From contig NZ_JBPBBA010000006.1 in assembly GCF_050896395.1 (NCBI RefSeq), forward strand, positions 1-64,000: a stretch of 64,000 nucleotides of DNA, read 5' to 3'. Below the pieces are notes generated by a model. The model was not told where the DNA came from. It was given only the letters and a program-made list of their open reading frames with translations, and searched no databases. This document shows positions 43,381-51,374 of this stretch, in pieces (positions within the stretch are counted from its first letter, which is position 1; each line of letters opens with the position of its first letter). The position numbers and the translations under genes were made by a program. Origin of the DNA: Nioella aestuarii. GTDB lineage: Bacteria; Pseudomonadota; Alphaproteobacteria; Rhodobacterales; Rhodobacteraceae.

Positions 43381-43734
43381 TTACATGAAGCCCAGTTCCA
43401 GCCGTGCTTCGTCCGACATCATCTCCATCCCCCAGGGCGGATCCCAGGTAATCTCGACATTGACGGTCTTTACCCCGGCCACCGGCAGAATGGCATCTGC
43501 CAGCCAGCCCGGCATTTCGCCCGCAACCGGGCACCCCGGCGCGGTCAGGGTCATGGTGACCTCAACCTCGTTCTCGGCTGTGATCTCGATGGTGTAAACC
43601 AATCCCAGATCATAGATATTCACTGGAATTTCAGGATCATAGACCGTGCGGCAGGCCTCAACCACGGTGTCATAAAGCGGGTGCTCGGTCGATGATGGTT
43701 TGATGAGGGGCGCGCCCTCGAGCTGCTCTTGCAT
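43381..43734 (-). CDS. sufT: SufT-like MIP18/DUF59 protein of Fe-S assembly
   Basis: A 117-residue DUF59-domain protein with the motif TVYDPEIPVNIYDLGLVYTI (about residues 30 to 49), the reactive-cysteine stretch TLTAPGCPVAGEMPGWL near residue 67, and the family ending EARLELGFM. In alphaproteobacteria it belongs to the SUF pathway and helps Fe-S maturation. The ATG at 43734 is used; a TTG at 43761 would add nine residues. It precedes the SatD/DUF3307 cassette, with the A-type carrier beyond. Confidence 0.88.
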   Translation of the reverse strand: MQEQLEGAPLIKPSSTEHPLYDTVVEACRTVYDPEIPVNIYDLGLVYTIEITAENEVEVTMTLTAPGCPVAGEMPGWLADAILPVAGVKTVNVEITWDPPWGMEMMSDEARLELGFM

Positions 43735-43998
43735 TGCGTGCCATCCGGCTTGGAAAACCAATTGTTGAGCAAAGATATAAGGAAAGCCTCCTGCAAGGTC
43801 CAGTGCCCGCGGTCTTCCTGCGTATTCCTTTCACCCTGACGCAAATATCTTTGAGGTTTTGGGGGGAATTCCCAAACGCCCCTTCCAGCCCCGCGGCGCC
43901 GGCCATGCAGGGAGAAGGGCCGCCCTCAGGTCGACGCCGACGGGCGGCGAAACTGGTTCACCATATGCACGGGGGGGGGGTGCGGGCAGATTGCGGCT
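43735..43998. other. Intergenic region with a run of ten G
   Basis: No gene is supported between the sufT-like start and the mazG stop. At 43971 to 43980 there are ten consecutive G, the longest homopolymer I noticed. The rest is GC-rich without a clear terminator. The tract is outside the mazG frame (18 bases past its stop), so it cannot switch that gene's reading frame. Confidence 0.6.
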
Positions 43999-44808
43999 TC
44001 AAAGCCCCGCCGCTTTCGCCGCGTCCCAAAGCCCGTCCATCTCTTGCAGATCGCTTTCCGAAGGCTGCTTTCCGCGCGCGGCCAGTTCTTGTTCGATGAA
44101 GTGAAAGCGGCGCACGAATTTGGCATTGGCGTCGCGCAACGCGGTTTCGGGATCGACCTTCAGGTGCCGCGCCAGATTGGCCATGACGAACAGCAGATCA
44201 CCCATTTCCTCGGCGATCTTTTCCTGCGGCAGCTCTTCGCGCGCCTCGGCCAGTTCGCGGGCCTCTTCAGCGATTTTATCAACAACATGGGAAATATGCG
44301 GCCAGTCAAACCCCACACGCGCGGCGCGCTTTTGCAGCTTCTCGGCACGCATCAACGCGGGCAGGCCAATCGCCACGTCGTCCAGCACGCCACCGCGTGC
44401 CTTGGCGGCCCTTTCAGCGGCCTTGATCGTCTCCCAATCCTGTGTCTGCTGCTCTGCCGACTTATCGCGCGACTGGTCGCCAAAAACATGCGGATGGCGT
44501 GCGACCATCTTGTCAGACATCGTATCGGCCACCTCTTGAAAGGTGAAAAGCCCCTTCTCTTCCGCCATTTGCGCGTGAAAGACCGATTGGAACAGAAGAT
44601 CCCCCAACTCGCCTTTCAGCTCGTCCCAGGCCTCGCGCTCGATGGCGTCTGCGACCTCGTAAGCCTCCTCGATCGTGTAAGGCGCGATCGTCGAGAAATC
44701 CTGCTCAATGTCCCAGGGACAGCCAGTCTTAGGGTCGCGCAACCGGCGCATGATCTCCAGCAACCGGGGCATCCCGCCATGAGGGTCATTGATCAGCGCG
44801 TCATCCAT
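43999..44808 (-). CDS. mazG: Nucleoside triphosphate pyrophosphohydrolase MazG
   Basis: A 269-residue all-alpha NTP pyrophosphohydrolase that cleaves (d)NTPs to monophosphate and pyrophosphate. Both MazG halves are present: RDPKTGCPWDIEQDFSTI and EEAYEVADAIE in the first (about residues 26 to 60), EEARELAEAREE and EEMGDLLFVMANLARHL in the second (about 185 to 225). The metal-binding ExxE and ExxD residues are visible. It diverges from the M20 amidohydrolase gene. Confidence 0.94.
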   Translation of the reverse strand: MDDALINDPHGGMPRLLEIMRRLRDPKTGCPWDIEQDFSTIAPYTIEEAYEVADAIEREAWDELKGELGDLLFQSVFHAQMAEEKGLFTFQEVADTMSDKMVARHPHVFGDQSRDKSAEQQTQDWETIKAAERAAKARGGVLDDVAIGLPALMRAEKLQKRAARVGFDWPHISHVVDKIAEEARELAEAREELPQEKIAEEMGDLLFVMANLARHLKVDPETALRDANAKFVRRFHFIEQELAARGKQPSESDLQEMDGLWDAAKAAGL

Positions 44809-44874
44809 TGCCGGGCCTCCGGTTTTCGGTCAGGGTGCCCCGAATAACACCCATGAGCCCCGGAGAGTCCACCC

Positions 44875-46038
44875 ATGCCCGTCCTCAACCGCATCGCAGG
44901 GTTTGCCGAGGAAATGACCGCCTGGCGCCGTCACCTGCACGCCCATCCAGAGCTCGGTTTCAACTGCCATGAGACGGCCGCTTTCGTGGTGGAGCGGCTG
45001 AGGGAATTCGGCATCACCGATATCCATACCGGAATCGCTGACTCCGGCGTCGTTGCGATCATCGAAGGGCAGGGGGACGGGCCCACCATCGGGTTGCGCG
45101 CCGATATGGATGCGCTGCCGATCGAGGAAGAGACGGGGCTGGATTATGCGTCTGAAAACAAGGGCGTGATGCATGCCTGCGGCCATGACGGGCACACTAC
45201 CATGCTGCTTGGTGCGGCGAAATACCTGGCCGAGACGCGCAATTTCCGAGGCCGCGTTGCGCTGATCTTCCAACCAGCCGAAGAGGATGGCGGCGGTGCG
45301 GGCGTGATGTGCCAGGACGGAATCATGGACCGCTTCGATATTGGGCAGGTCTATGCCATCCACACCACACCGGCGCTGCCAGTGGGCCATTTCCAGACCA
45401 CGCCGGGGCCGATCATGGCCGCCGTCGACAGCTTCGACGTGCATATCAAGGGCAAGGGCGGGCACGGCGCCTATCCGCATGAATGCGTCGATCCGGTGAT
45501 CGCGGCGGTCCACATTGCGCAGGCGCTGCAAAGCATCGTGGCCCGCAACCACTACGCGCTTCAGGATCTGGTGGTGTCGGTCACGATGATTCACACCGGC
45601 ACGGCGGAAAACATCATTCCCGACACCGCCTATCTGGGCGGGACGGTGCGCAGCTTCGACCCGGACGTGCGTGATATGGTCGAGGCCCGCATGGGGGAGA
45701 TCGTGGCCGGGCAGGGGGCGAGCTTTGGCGTTGAGGCAAGGCTCGACTATCGGCGCAGCTATCCGGCGACGGTGAACGACCCGGCGAAGACCGAATTTGC
45801 CGTCAGCGTGGCCGAGGAGATCGCGGGAAAGGACGCCGTAGATGGTGCCCAGTGGCGCGAGATGGGGGCCGAGGATTTCAGCTATATGCTGGAAGAGCGG
45901 CCCGGTGCGTATCTGTTCCTCGGCCAGGGGGAGGCGGCAGGACTTCATCACCCGCGCTTCAATTTCAACGACGAGGCGGCACCTTACGGGGCGAGCTTTT
46001 TCGCCCGGCTGGTTGAAAAGGCGCAGCCGCTTGGCTGA
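44875..46038 (+). CDS. M20 family amidohydrolase (HipO-like)
   Basis: A 387-residue zinc amidohydrolase of the M20D hippurate hydrolase/IAA-amino acid hydrolase group. Typical features are WRRHLHAHPELGFNCHETA near residue 17, metal-site HACGHDGHTTMLLGAAKYL near 98, FQPAEEDGGGAGVMC near 131, a dimerisation domain with GKGGHGAYPHECVDP near 188, and the final HHPRFNFND. It should remove an acyl group from an N-acyl amino acid; the substrate is not known. It diverges from mazG. Confidence 0.9.
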   Translation: MPVLNRIAGFAEEMTAWRRHLHAHPELGFNCHETAAFVVERLREFGITDIHTGIADSGVVAIIEGQGDGPTIGLRADMDALPIEEETGLDYASENKGVMHACGHDGHTTMLLGAAKYLAETRNFRGRVALIFQPAEEDGGGAGVMCQDGIMDRFDIGQVYAIHTTPALPVGHFQTTPGPIMAAVDSFDVHIKGKGGHGAYPHECVDPVIAAVHIAQALQSIVARNHYALQDLVVSVTMIHTGTAENIIPDTAYLGGTVRSFDPDVRDMVEARMGEIVAGQGASFGVEARLDYRRSYPATVNDPAKTEFAVSVAEEIAGKDAVDGAQWREMGAEDFSYMLEERPGAYLFLGQGEAAGLHHPRFNFNDEAAPYGASFFARLVEKAQPLG

Positions 46039-46044
46039 CAGGTC

Positions 46045-46548
46045 TCAGTGCTTCTCTGCCCGCAGGTAGCTGCGCATCCCGTAGAGCAGGGGTGATCCTT
46101 CAGAGGCGACTCGCACCTCTCGCACCGCGCCGATGCAGATATGGTGAGTGCCGATTTTCTCTGCCGAGACCAGCTCGCAATCGAAGCTGACCAGCGCTTC
46201 GTCAAGCATCGGCGCACCGGTTGCGCCGGGCGAGAAGTGGCCCGCGTTGAAACGCTCTCCATCCGGGGGGGCAAGTCTGCCAGAGAAGACATCGGAAATC
46301 GCTTGCTGGTCGATACGCAGCACGTTGATGCAGAAGCAGCCGTTTTCCAGCAGCGGCGGCAGCGCCGATGACGCTGCATTCAGGCAGACCAGCATTGTCG
46401 GCGCTTCACCATCGGCGCTGACAGAGGTCATGGCGCTGACCGTGATGCCGTGGCGGCCCGCCGGTCCATCGGTTGTGACAACGCTGACCGAGGCGGCCGC
46501 ACGGCTCATGCCTTCGAGGAAGTGCTGGCGAAGCGTGCTGTCGGGCAT
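46045..46548 (-). CDS. Flavin reductase domain protein
   Basis: A 167-residue flavin reductase of the HpaC/DIM6-NTAB type. It has SRAAASVSVVTTDGPAGRHG near the start, VSAMTSVSADGEAPTMLVCLN in the flavin-binding strand region, and a middle segment NVLRIDQQAISDVFSG. Such proteins supply reduced FMN or FAD to two-component monooxygenases; none is adjacent. The ATG at 46548 has an AGGAG site about ten bases upstream. It converges on the amidohydrolase with six bases between stops. Confidence 0.88.
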   Translation of the reverse strand: MPDSTLRQHFLEGMSRAAASVSVVTTDGPAGRHGITVSAMTSVSADGEAPTMLVCLNAASSALPPLLENGCFCINVLRIDQQAISDVFSGRLAPPDGERFNAGHFSPGATGAPMLDEALVSFDCELVSAEKIGTHHICIGAVREVRVASEGSPLLYGMRSYLRAEKH

Positions 46549-46675
46549 GATGGGCTGGCTCCTGTTCTGATGCTTCCCTTGATGTAGCGCCTTCGTAGCT
46601 CTTGCAAGGCGGCATTGCCTTTTTCCTCGCGACAGGCTTTGCATGGGGCAAGACGGATACGGGAAAGGGCCGAAC

Positions 46676-47647
46676 ATGGCGCTGGAAGACGCGAAGAAGG
46701 ATATCGACGGGGCGTTCACGCGGACAGATCTGAAGGGCCGCGCCTTTGAAAACACGTTCGGGGGCGCGGTAAGCTTCCTGCGCAGGCGCTACACCAAGGA
46801 TCTGGCGGGTGTGGACGTGGCCGTGACCGGCGTGCCCTTCGATCAGGCAGTGACCAACCGGCCAGGCACGCGGCTTGGCCCCCGCGCAATCCGCGAGGCA
46901 AGCGCGCTGCAGGTCTATGATCCGCCCTACGGATGGGACGGCTATTGCCCACTGACGAGCCTGGCCATCGCAGATTACGGGGATCTGGCCTTCGACTATG
47001 CCAATCCGGCCGAGTTCCCCAAGGTGCTGGAGGCCCATGCAGACGGCATCCTGAACCAGGGCGCGGCGATGGTGACGCTTGGCGGGGATCACTCGATCAC
47101 CCTGCCTCTTTTGCGCGCCCACGCGAAGAAACATGGGCCTGTCGCGCTTCTTCAATTCGACGCCCATACAGACACCTGGCCCGACGATGACCCGGCCCGA
47201 GTCGATCACGGCACCTTTGCCTATAAGGCCGTGAAAGAGGGTTTGGTGGATGTCGCCCGCTCTGTTCACGTTGGCATCCGCACGGTGGTCGAGGATAATC
47301 TGGGCATCGAAATTCTCGATGCGCGAACGGTGCATGAACAGGGCCCACAGGCCATTGCCGCGCGGGTGAAAGAGATCGTGGGCGATGCGCCTGTCTATCT
47401 CAGTTTTGACATTGACTGCCTTGACCCCGCCTATGCCCCAGGCACTGGAACGCCGGTCTGGGGCGGGCTGACCTCGGCACAGGCGGCGATCATTCTGCGC
47501 GATATTGCCGGGATCAATCTGGTGGGCGGCGATGTGGTCGAGGTCTCACCCCCGTTCGACAATTCCCAGATCACCGCCGTGGCAGGGGCGCATGTGGCGA
47601 TGGAACTGCTCTGTCTGTGGGGATGGGTGCGGCGAGACGTGTCATAA
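46676..47647 (+). CDS. speB: Agmatinase/ureohydrolase SpeB
   Basis: A 323-residue arginase-fold enzyme. Manganese ligands are in LGGDHSITLPLL near residue 137, FDAHTDTWPDDD near 160 and SFDIDCLDPAYAPGTGTP near 243. GVPFDQAVTNRPGTRLGPRA near residue 53 is an agmatinase/guanidinobutyrase signature. The product would be putrescine and urea if agmatine is the substrate; related guanidino compounds are possible. MALEDAK at 46676 is the typical start, preferred to 46643. Confidence 0.9.
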   Translation: MALEDAKKDIDGAFTRTDLKGRAFENTFGGAVSFLRRRYTKDLAGVDVAVTGVPFDQAVTNRPGTRLGPRAIREASALQVYDPPYGWDGYCPLTSLAIADYGDLAFDYANPAEFPKVLEAHADGILNQGAAMVTLGGDHSITLPLLRAHAKKHGPVALLQFDAHTDTWPDDDPARVDHGTFAYKAVKEGLVDVARSVHVGIRTVVEDNLGIEILDARTVHEQGPQAIAARVKEIVGDAPVYLSFDIDCLDPAYAPGTGTPVWGGLTSAQAAIILRDIAGINLVGGDVVEVSPPFDNSQITAVAGAHVAMELLCLWGWVRRDVS

Positions 47648-47726
47648 AACTGTGACAGGGAAGTGCTGGCAGGAATCGGGTAACGGGCGTATGGCCAATG
47701 CATGGTTTTCAGTTCGTGACAGCGCC

Positions 47727-48641
47727 ATGACACGCAAACGACACTCCAAAGAAGAAAAGCAGATCGCACGCGAGATCTCTTACGCACATTCCGCCCGGAC
47801 CAAGGGCGGGCGGGTGATGATCCGTGCGATGGAAAACTCCACGGGCCGGATAAAACTGATCCGCAAAGCGCAAGGATACGAAACCGAGGTCGCTGCGGGG
47901 CGGGACTTCTGGCAGGTGATGGTCGAACGCTACGGGCTGACGCTGGAAGTTGTGGGCGGAAGTCTGGACAACATCCCGCTAGAGGGCCCGGTCATTGCCA
48001 TTGCAAACCACCCCTACGGCATCCTCGACGGGCTGATGCTGGGGCATATCCTGTCGGTGGCGCGGGGGGATTTCCGCATTCTGGCACATCGGATTTTCCG
48101 CAAGGCTGAGGATCTGGACAAGGTCATTCTTCCGATTTCTTTCGACGAGACCAAAGAGGCGGTGGCCCTGAATATCCAGACCCGCAAGACGGCGCTGCGC
48201 TATCTCGCGGATGGTGGTGCGATCGGGATCTTTCCGGGCGGGACGGTGTCCACGGCACTGAAACCCTTTGGGCGGCCAATGGACCCCTATTGGCGCAGCT
48301 TCACGGCTCGGATGATCACCAAGTCGGATGCAACCGTGGTGCCGATCTTTTTCGAAGGGCATACCAGCCGCCTGTTTCAGCTGGCCAGCCATTTGCACAA
48401 CACGCTGCGCATGGGGCTGTTGATCAAGGAGTTCCGCAAGCGGGTGAACACGCCGGTGCGCGTGGTCATCGGTGCCCCCATTCCGCGCGCAGAATTGGAC
48501 CGGTTCGCAGGTGACACACGCGCGATGATGGACTTCCTGCGGCAATCGACCTACGAATTGTCGCCAACACCCATAAACCCGGCTGAAATCGGGTTCGAAT
48601 TCGAGGAAAAGCATAAGCGAAATGGCGGTCGGGATCTTTGA
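47727..48641 (+). CDS. Lysophospholipid acyltransferase family protein
   Basis: A 304-residue PlsC-like glycerolipid acyltransferase. The catalytic H-x4-D motif is in IANHPYGILDGLMLG near residue 96 (His96, Asp101). The acyl-acceptor motif is FPGGTVS near 171, a variant of FPEGTRS. The basic N-terminus (TRKRHSKEEKQIAREISYAHSARTKGG) has no strong membrane helix. The start could be the ATG at 47691; 47727 begins the conserved part. It overlaps murI by 20 bases. The lipid substrate is unknown. Confidence 0.82.
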   Translation: MTRKRHSKEEKQIAREISYAHSARTKGGRVMIRAMENSTGRIKLIRKAQGYETEVAAGRDFWQVMVERYGLTLEVVGGSLDNIPLEGPVIAIANHPYGILDGLMLGHILSVARGDFRILAHRIFRKAEDLDKVILPISFDETKEAVALNIQTRKTALRYLADGGAIGIFPGGTVSTALKPFGRPMDPYWRSFTARMITKSDATVVPIFFEGHTSRLFQLASHLHNTLRMGLLIKEFRKRVNTPVRVVIGAPIPRAELDRFAGDTRAMMDFLRQSTYELSPTPINPAEIGFEFEEKHKRNGGRDL

Positions 48642-49434
48642 CAGTGGCTTGGGTGGCCTGACGGTTCTGGATGCCGTCAGCAAACGCCTGCCGGATGTGC
48701 CCTTTGTCTATTATGGCGATAATGCCCATGCGCCCTACGGGGTTCGGGATGCTGACGATATCTATGCCCTGACCACGGCGGGCGTGCAGCGCCTGTTCGA
48801 TGCCGGGTGCGATCTGGTGATCCTCGCCTGCAACACCGCAAGCGCCGCCGCTTTGCGCCGGATGCAGGAATCCTGGGTGCCCAAGGACAAACGGGTTCTG
48901 GGCGTCTTCGTCCCGTTGATCGAGGCGCTGACCGAACGGCAATGGGGTGACAATTCCCCGCCTCGAGAGGTGGCCGTGAAACATGTTGCGCTCTTTGCGA
49001 CGCCCGCAACCGTATCGTCGCGCGCTTTTCAGCGAGAGCTGGCGTTTCGCGCCATCGGTGTGGATGTCGAGGCGCAGCCCTGCGGCGGCGTGGTGGACGC
49101 GATCGAGGACGGCGACCTGATCCTTGCCGAAGCGTTGGTGCGCAGCCACGTGGAGGCATTGCAGCGGCGGATGCCCAAACCCGAAGCGGCTATTCTTGGC
49201 TGCACCCACTACCCTCTGATGGAAGACGTATTCCAGGATGCCCTCGGGGACGGGGTTGCGGTCTACAGTCAGGCCAATCTGGTAGCAGAGAGCCTGGCCG
49301 ACTATCTTGAGCGGCACCCGGACAAGATCGGGGAGGGAACGGATAGTGCCTTCCTGACCACCGGCGATCCGGCGCGAGTGTCGAACAAGGCGACCCAGTT
49401 CCTGCGCCGCAGGATCGAGTTCGCCAAGGCCTGA
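48622..49434 (+). CDS. murI: Glutamate racemase
   Basis: A 270-residue glutamate racemase that supplies D-glutamate for peptidoglycan. The two catalytic cysteines are in ILACNTASAAAL (near residue 73) and ILGCTHYPLMED (near residue 193). The N-terminal GIFDSGLGGLTVLD and YYGDNAHAPYG substrate loops are standard. It overlaps the acyltransferase gene by 20 bases and is followed 80 bases later by ccmE. Confidence 0.95.
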   Translation: MAVGIFDSGLGGLTVLDAVSKRLPDVPFVYYGDNAHAPYGVRDADDIYALTTAGVQRLFDAGCDLVILACNTASAAALRRMQESWVPKDKRVLGVFVPLIEALTERQWGDNSPPREVAVKHVALFATPATVSSRAFQRELAFRAIGVDVEAQPCGGVVDAIEDGDLILAEALVRSHVEALQRRMPKPEAAILGCTHYPLMEDVFQDALGDGVAVYSQANLVAESLADYLERHPDKIGEGTDSAFLTTGDPARVSNKATQFLRRRIEFAKA

Positions 49435-49514
49435 GGCAACCTGTCATGGGGGCGCCCCTCGACGTGGGACGGGCCCGGGCCTATCTGTGGATCAGTCAGA
49501 CGCGGAGAAGAGCC

Positions 49515-49985
49515 ATGCGCGGATTGAAGAAACAACGCCGAATTCAGGTGATCATCGTCGCAACAGTGGCGCTGGCCATTTCTGCCGCTCTCATCGGCTA
49601 TGGCCTGCGGGATGGCATCAATTTCTTCCGCACGCCTTCGGAAGTGGCGGAAACCCCGCCACCGCCGGACGAGGTGTTCCGTATCGGCGGCTTGGTTCTG
49701 GAAGGCACGCTGGTGCAGGATGAGGGTCTGGATTTCACCTTCACCGTAACCGATGGCGGGGCCGATATCCCGGTGCGTTATGTCGGCAACGATGCGCCGC
49801 CCGATCTGTTCGGTGAGGGGCAGGGCACAGTGGCGACAGGCACGTATGAAGATGGCGTGTTCCTGGCAACGGAATTGCTGGCCCGGCATGACGAAACCTA
49901 TATGCCCGCCGAAGTGATCGATGCTTTGGAAGCGCAAGGGGTCTACCGGCACACGGAAGATGAGGAACCGGCGCCGAGCTATTGA
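49515..49985 (+). CDS. ccmE: Heme chaperone CcmE
   Basis: A 156-residue periplasmic heme chaperone. A basic N-terminus (MRGLKKQRRIQ) and one membrane helix (about residues 13 to 30) precede an OB-fold domain. The covalent heme-binding histidine lies in LLARHDETYMPAE near residue 126. It receives heme from CcmC and hands it to CcmF. The ATG at 49515 has a GGAGAAGAG site. It lies 49 kb from ccmF, whereas the two are often neighbours in this order, and a dispersed repeat follows it. Confidence 0.94.
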   Translation: MRGLKKQRRIQVIIVATVALAISAALIGYGLRDGINFFRTPSEVAETPPPPDEVFRIGGLVLEGTLVQDEGLDFTFTVTDGGADIPVRYVGNDAPPDLFGEGQGTVATGTYEDGVFLATELLARHDETYMPAEVIDALEAQGVYRHTEDEEPAPSY

Positions 49986-50055
49986 CGGCGAGCGCTCCTC
50001 CTCAAGCCCCCTGCGGGAGCCTTCGTCAAAGCGCGCTGCCGCGGCTGTGTGGCGG
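49986..50055. repeat. GC-rich dispersed intergenic repeat, copy 2
   Basis: Downstream of ccmE this stretch shares a core with 17938 to 18010: CTCAAGCCCC, TGCGGGAGCC, TTCGTCAAAGCGCG and CTGCCGCGG. It is a degenerate pair by eye. Confidence 0.4.
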
Positions 50056-50119
50056 GGAGTGGGGTGAAGTTAGATCCGTAAGTAGTTGTTTTTACATATA
50101 TATCTAGGGCGATCACCCT

Positions 50120-50167
50120 GAAACCCCCTAGGGATATTTTCCAAGACGGGCGGGCCTTAGGGGTTTC
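50120..50167. promoter_or_regulatory. Dyad upstream of the lysis genes
   Basis: GAAACCCCCTAGG (50120 to 50132) and CCTTAGGGGTTTC (50155 to 50167) are near-perfect inverted arms with a 22-base gap, 60 bases before the endolysin start. Just upstream lies an AT-rich patch (TTTTTACATATATATC near 50089). The arms could be an operator or an RNA hairpin. Confidence 0.5.
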
Positions 50168-50227
50168 TTAATGCTGTTGTGATTGTTTGAAGGTCATCTT
50201 GAACCTTGAGCATGGGAGGGCTGAACC

Positions 50228-50839
50228 ATGCTGTCGGTTCGCCAGATTGCGTCTGAAATTGTCGACCGCGAAGGCGGGTATGTGAATGATCCCAATGATC
50301 CCGGGGGGGCAACGAATTACGGGGTGACGATCCATACAATGCGCCGTTTGGGGCTGGACCTGGATGGCGACGGGGATGTCGATGAGGCGGATGTGCGCGC
50401 CTTGCCGCGGGAACGTGCGGTCGAGATCTTCATTGAACATTACTATTTGCGCCCCCGGATCGCCCAATTGCCGGAAGCATTGCAGCCGACGGTCTTCGAC
50501 ATGCAGGTCAATGCCGGATCGAATGCGGTTCGTATCCTGCAACGGCTGCTGCGGGACATGGGGCTGGAGATTGTCGTAGACGGGGTTATCGGCCCCCAGA
50601 CCGCAGCGGCAGCGCAGACTGCATATGACAGTGCCGGCCAACGGTTGGTGGACGCTTACGGCATTGCGCGGCGTAACTTTTACTATGGCATTGGCGACCG
50701 GCGTCCGGCGTCTCGCCGCTATGCCACGCGCCGTGACGGTGGCAAGGGGGGCTGGATTCGCCGGGCAGAGACGTTCATTTCGCCAGAGTTTCACCTGACG
50801 GATGCGGAACATCGCGCGCGAGTGGCGTCATGGGGTTGA
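50228..50839 (+). CDS. Endolysin: GH108 N-acetylmuramidase, gene-transfer-agent type
   Basis: A 203-residue glycoside hydrolase family 108 muramidase. The catalytic Glu is in DREGGYVNDPNDPGGATNYG (about residues 16 to 35). A C-terminal peptidoglycan-binding segment (DGVIGPQTAAAAQTAY) lies near residue 120. There is no signal peptide, so a holin must release it. The next gene is a holin, as in the lysis pair that Rhodobacter capsulatus uses to release its gene transfer agent and that lies outside the main GTA cluster. A GGGAGG site precedes the ATG. Confidence 0.88.
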   Translation: MLSVRQIASEIVDREGGYVNDPNDPGGATNYGVTIHTMRRLGLDLDGDGDVDEADVRALPRERAVEIFIEHYYLRPRIAQLPEALQPTVFDMQVNAGSNAVRILQRLLRDMGLEIVVDGVIGPQTAAAAQTAYDSAGQRLVDAYGIARRNFYYGIGDRRPASRRYATRRDGGKGGWIRRAETFISPEFHLTDAEHRARVASWG

Positions 50840-51357
50840 TGCAGCGGATATTGGGCGGGCCGCAGACCATTGCCGCAGCCGGTGAGGCGGTCAGCGATGT
50901 GGCCGAGATCTTTCACGCCAATGAAACACGGGCGATGGAGCTGTCGGCACAGGCGCATCGCGCTGCACTGGACGCGCATGGGGAAGAGTTTCAATACGCA
51001 CGGCCCGGTCTGTTTGATCGTATTATCAATGGCATAAACCGGATGCCAAGACCGTTTCTGGCGCTTGGGACGATCGGGCTTTTTGTCTTTGCCATGGTTG
51101 ATCCGGCGGCGTTCTCGGATCGGATGGTGGGGCTGAATGCGGTGCCGGAACCGCTTTGGTGGCTATTGGGCGCGATCGTCAGCTTCTATTTCGGGGCGCG
51201 CGAGATGCATTATTTCCGCACGCCCAATGGCGGAACCTTGCCCCGGATGCGGCCCCGCGATCTGGCGGAGGATGCAGAGGACACGGCCACTGATCCGAAC
51301 CCGGCACTGGAGCGTTGGTTCAGGGAACAAAGGGAAAGCGAAGAGGGCGGGGATTGA
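50830..51357 (+). CDS. Holin-family protein
   Basis: A 175-residue protein with a soluble helical N-terminal half and two or three membrane segments between about residues 70 and 125 (PFLALGTIGLFVFAMVDPAAF and PLWWLLGAIVSFYFGAREM). It ends in an acidic cytoplasmic tail. It overlaps the endolysin by ten bases. It would make the membrane hole through which the muramidase reaches the wall. No phage structural genes are near, in line with a GTA lysis pair rather than a prophage. Confidence 0.85.
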   Translation: MGLMQRILGGPQTIAAAGEAVSDVAEIFHANETRAMELSAQAHRAALDAHGEEFQYARPGLFDRIINGINRMPRPFLALGTIGLFVFAMVDPAAFSDRMVGLNAVPEPLWWLLGAIVSFYFGAREMHYFRTPNGGTLPRMRPRDLAEDAEDTATDPNPALERWFREQRESEEGGD

Positions 51358-51368
51358 CCCCCGCCCTC
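51343..51368. terminator. GC-rich hairpin between convergent holin and dehydrogenase genes
   Basis: GAGGGCGGGG and CCCCGCCCTC form a ten-pair stem spanning the holin stop codon, with a six-base loop. There is no T run on either strand, so it may act as a Rho-aided or two-way terminator. Confidence 0.6.
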
Positions 51369-51374
51369 AATGTT

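Noticed and set aside
50228..51357. Prophage remnant
   Set aside because: Only the lysis pair is present; no integrase, terminase, capsid or attachment repeats are seen, and the flanking genes are ordinary chromosome.
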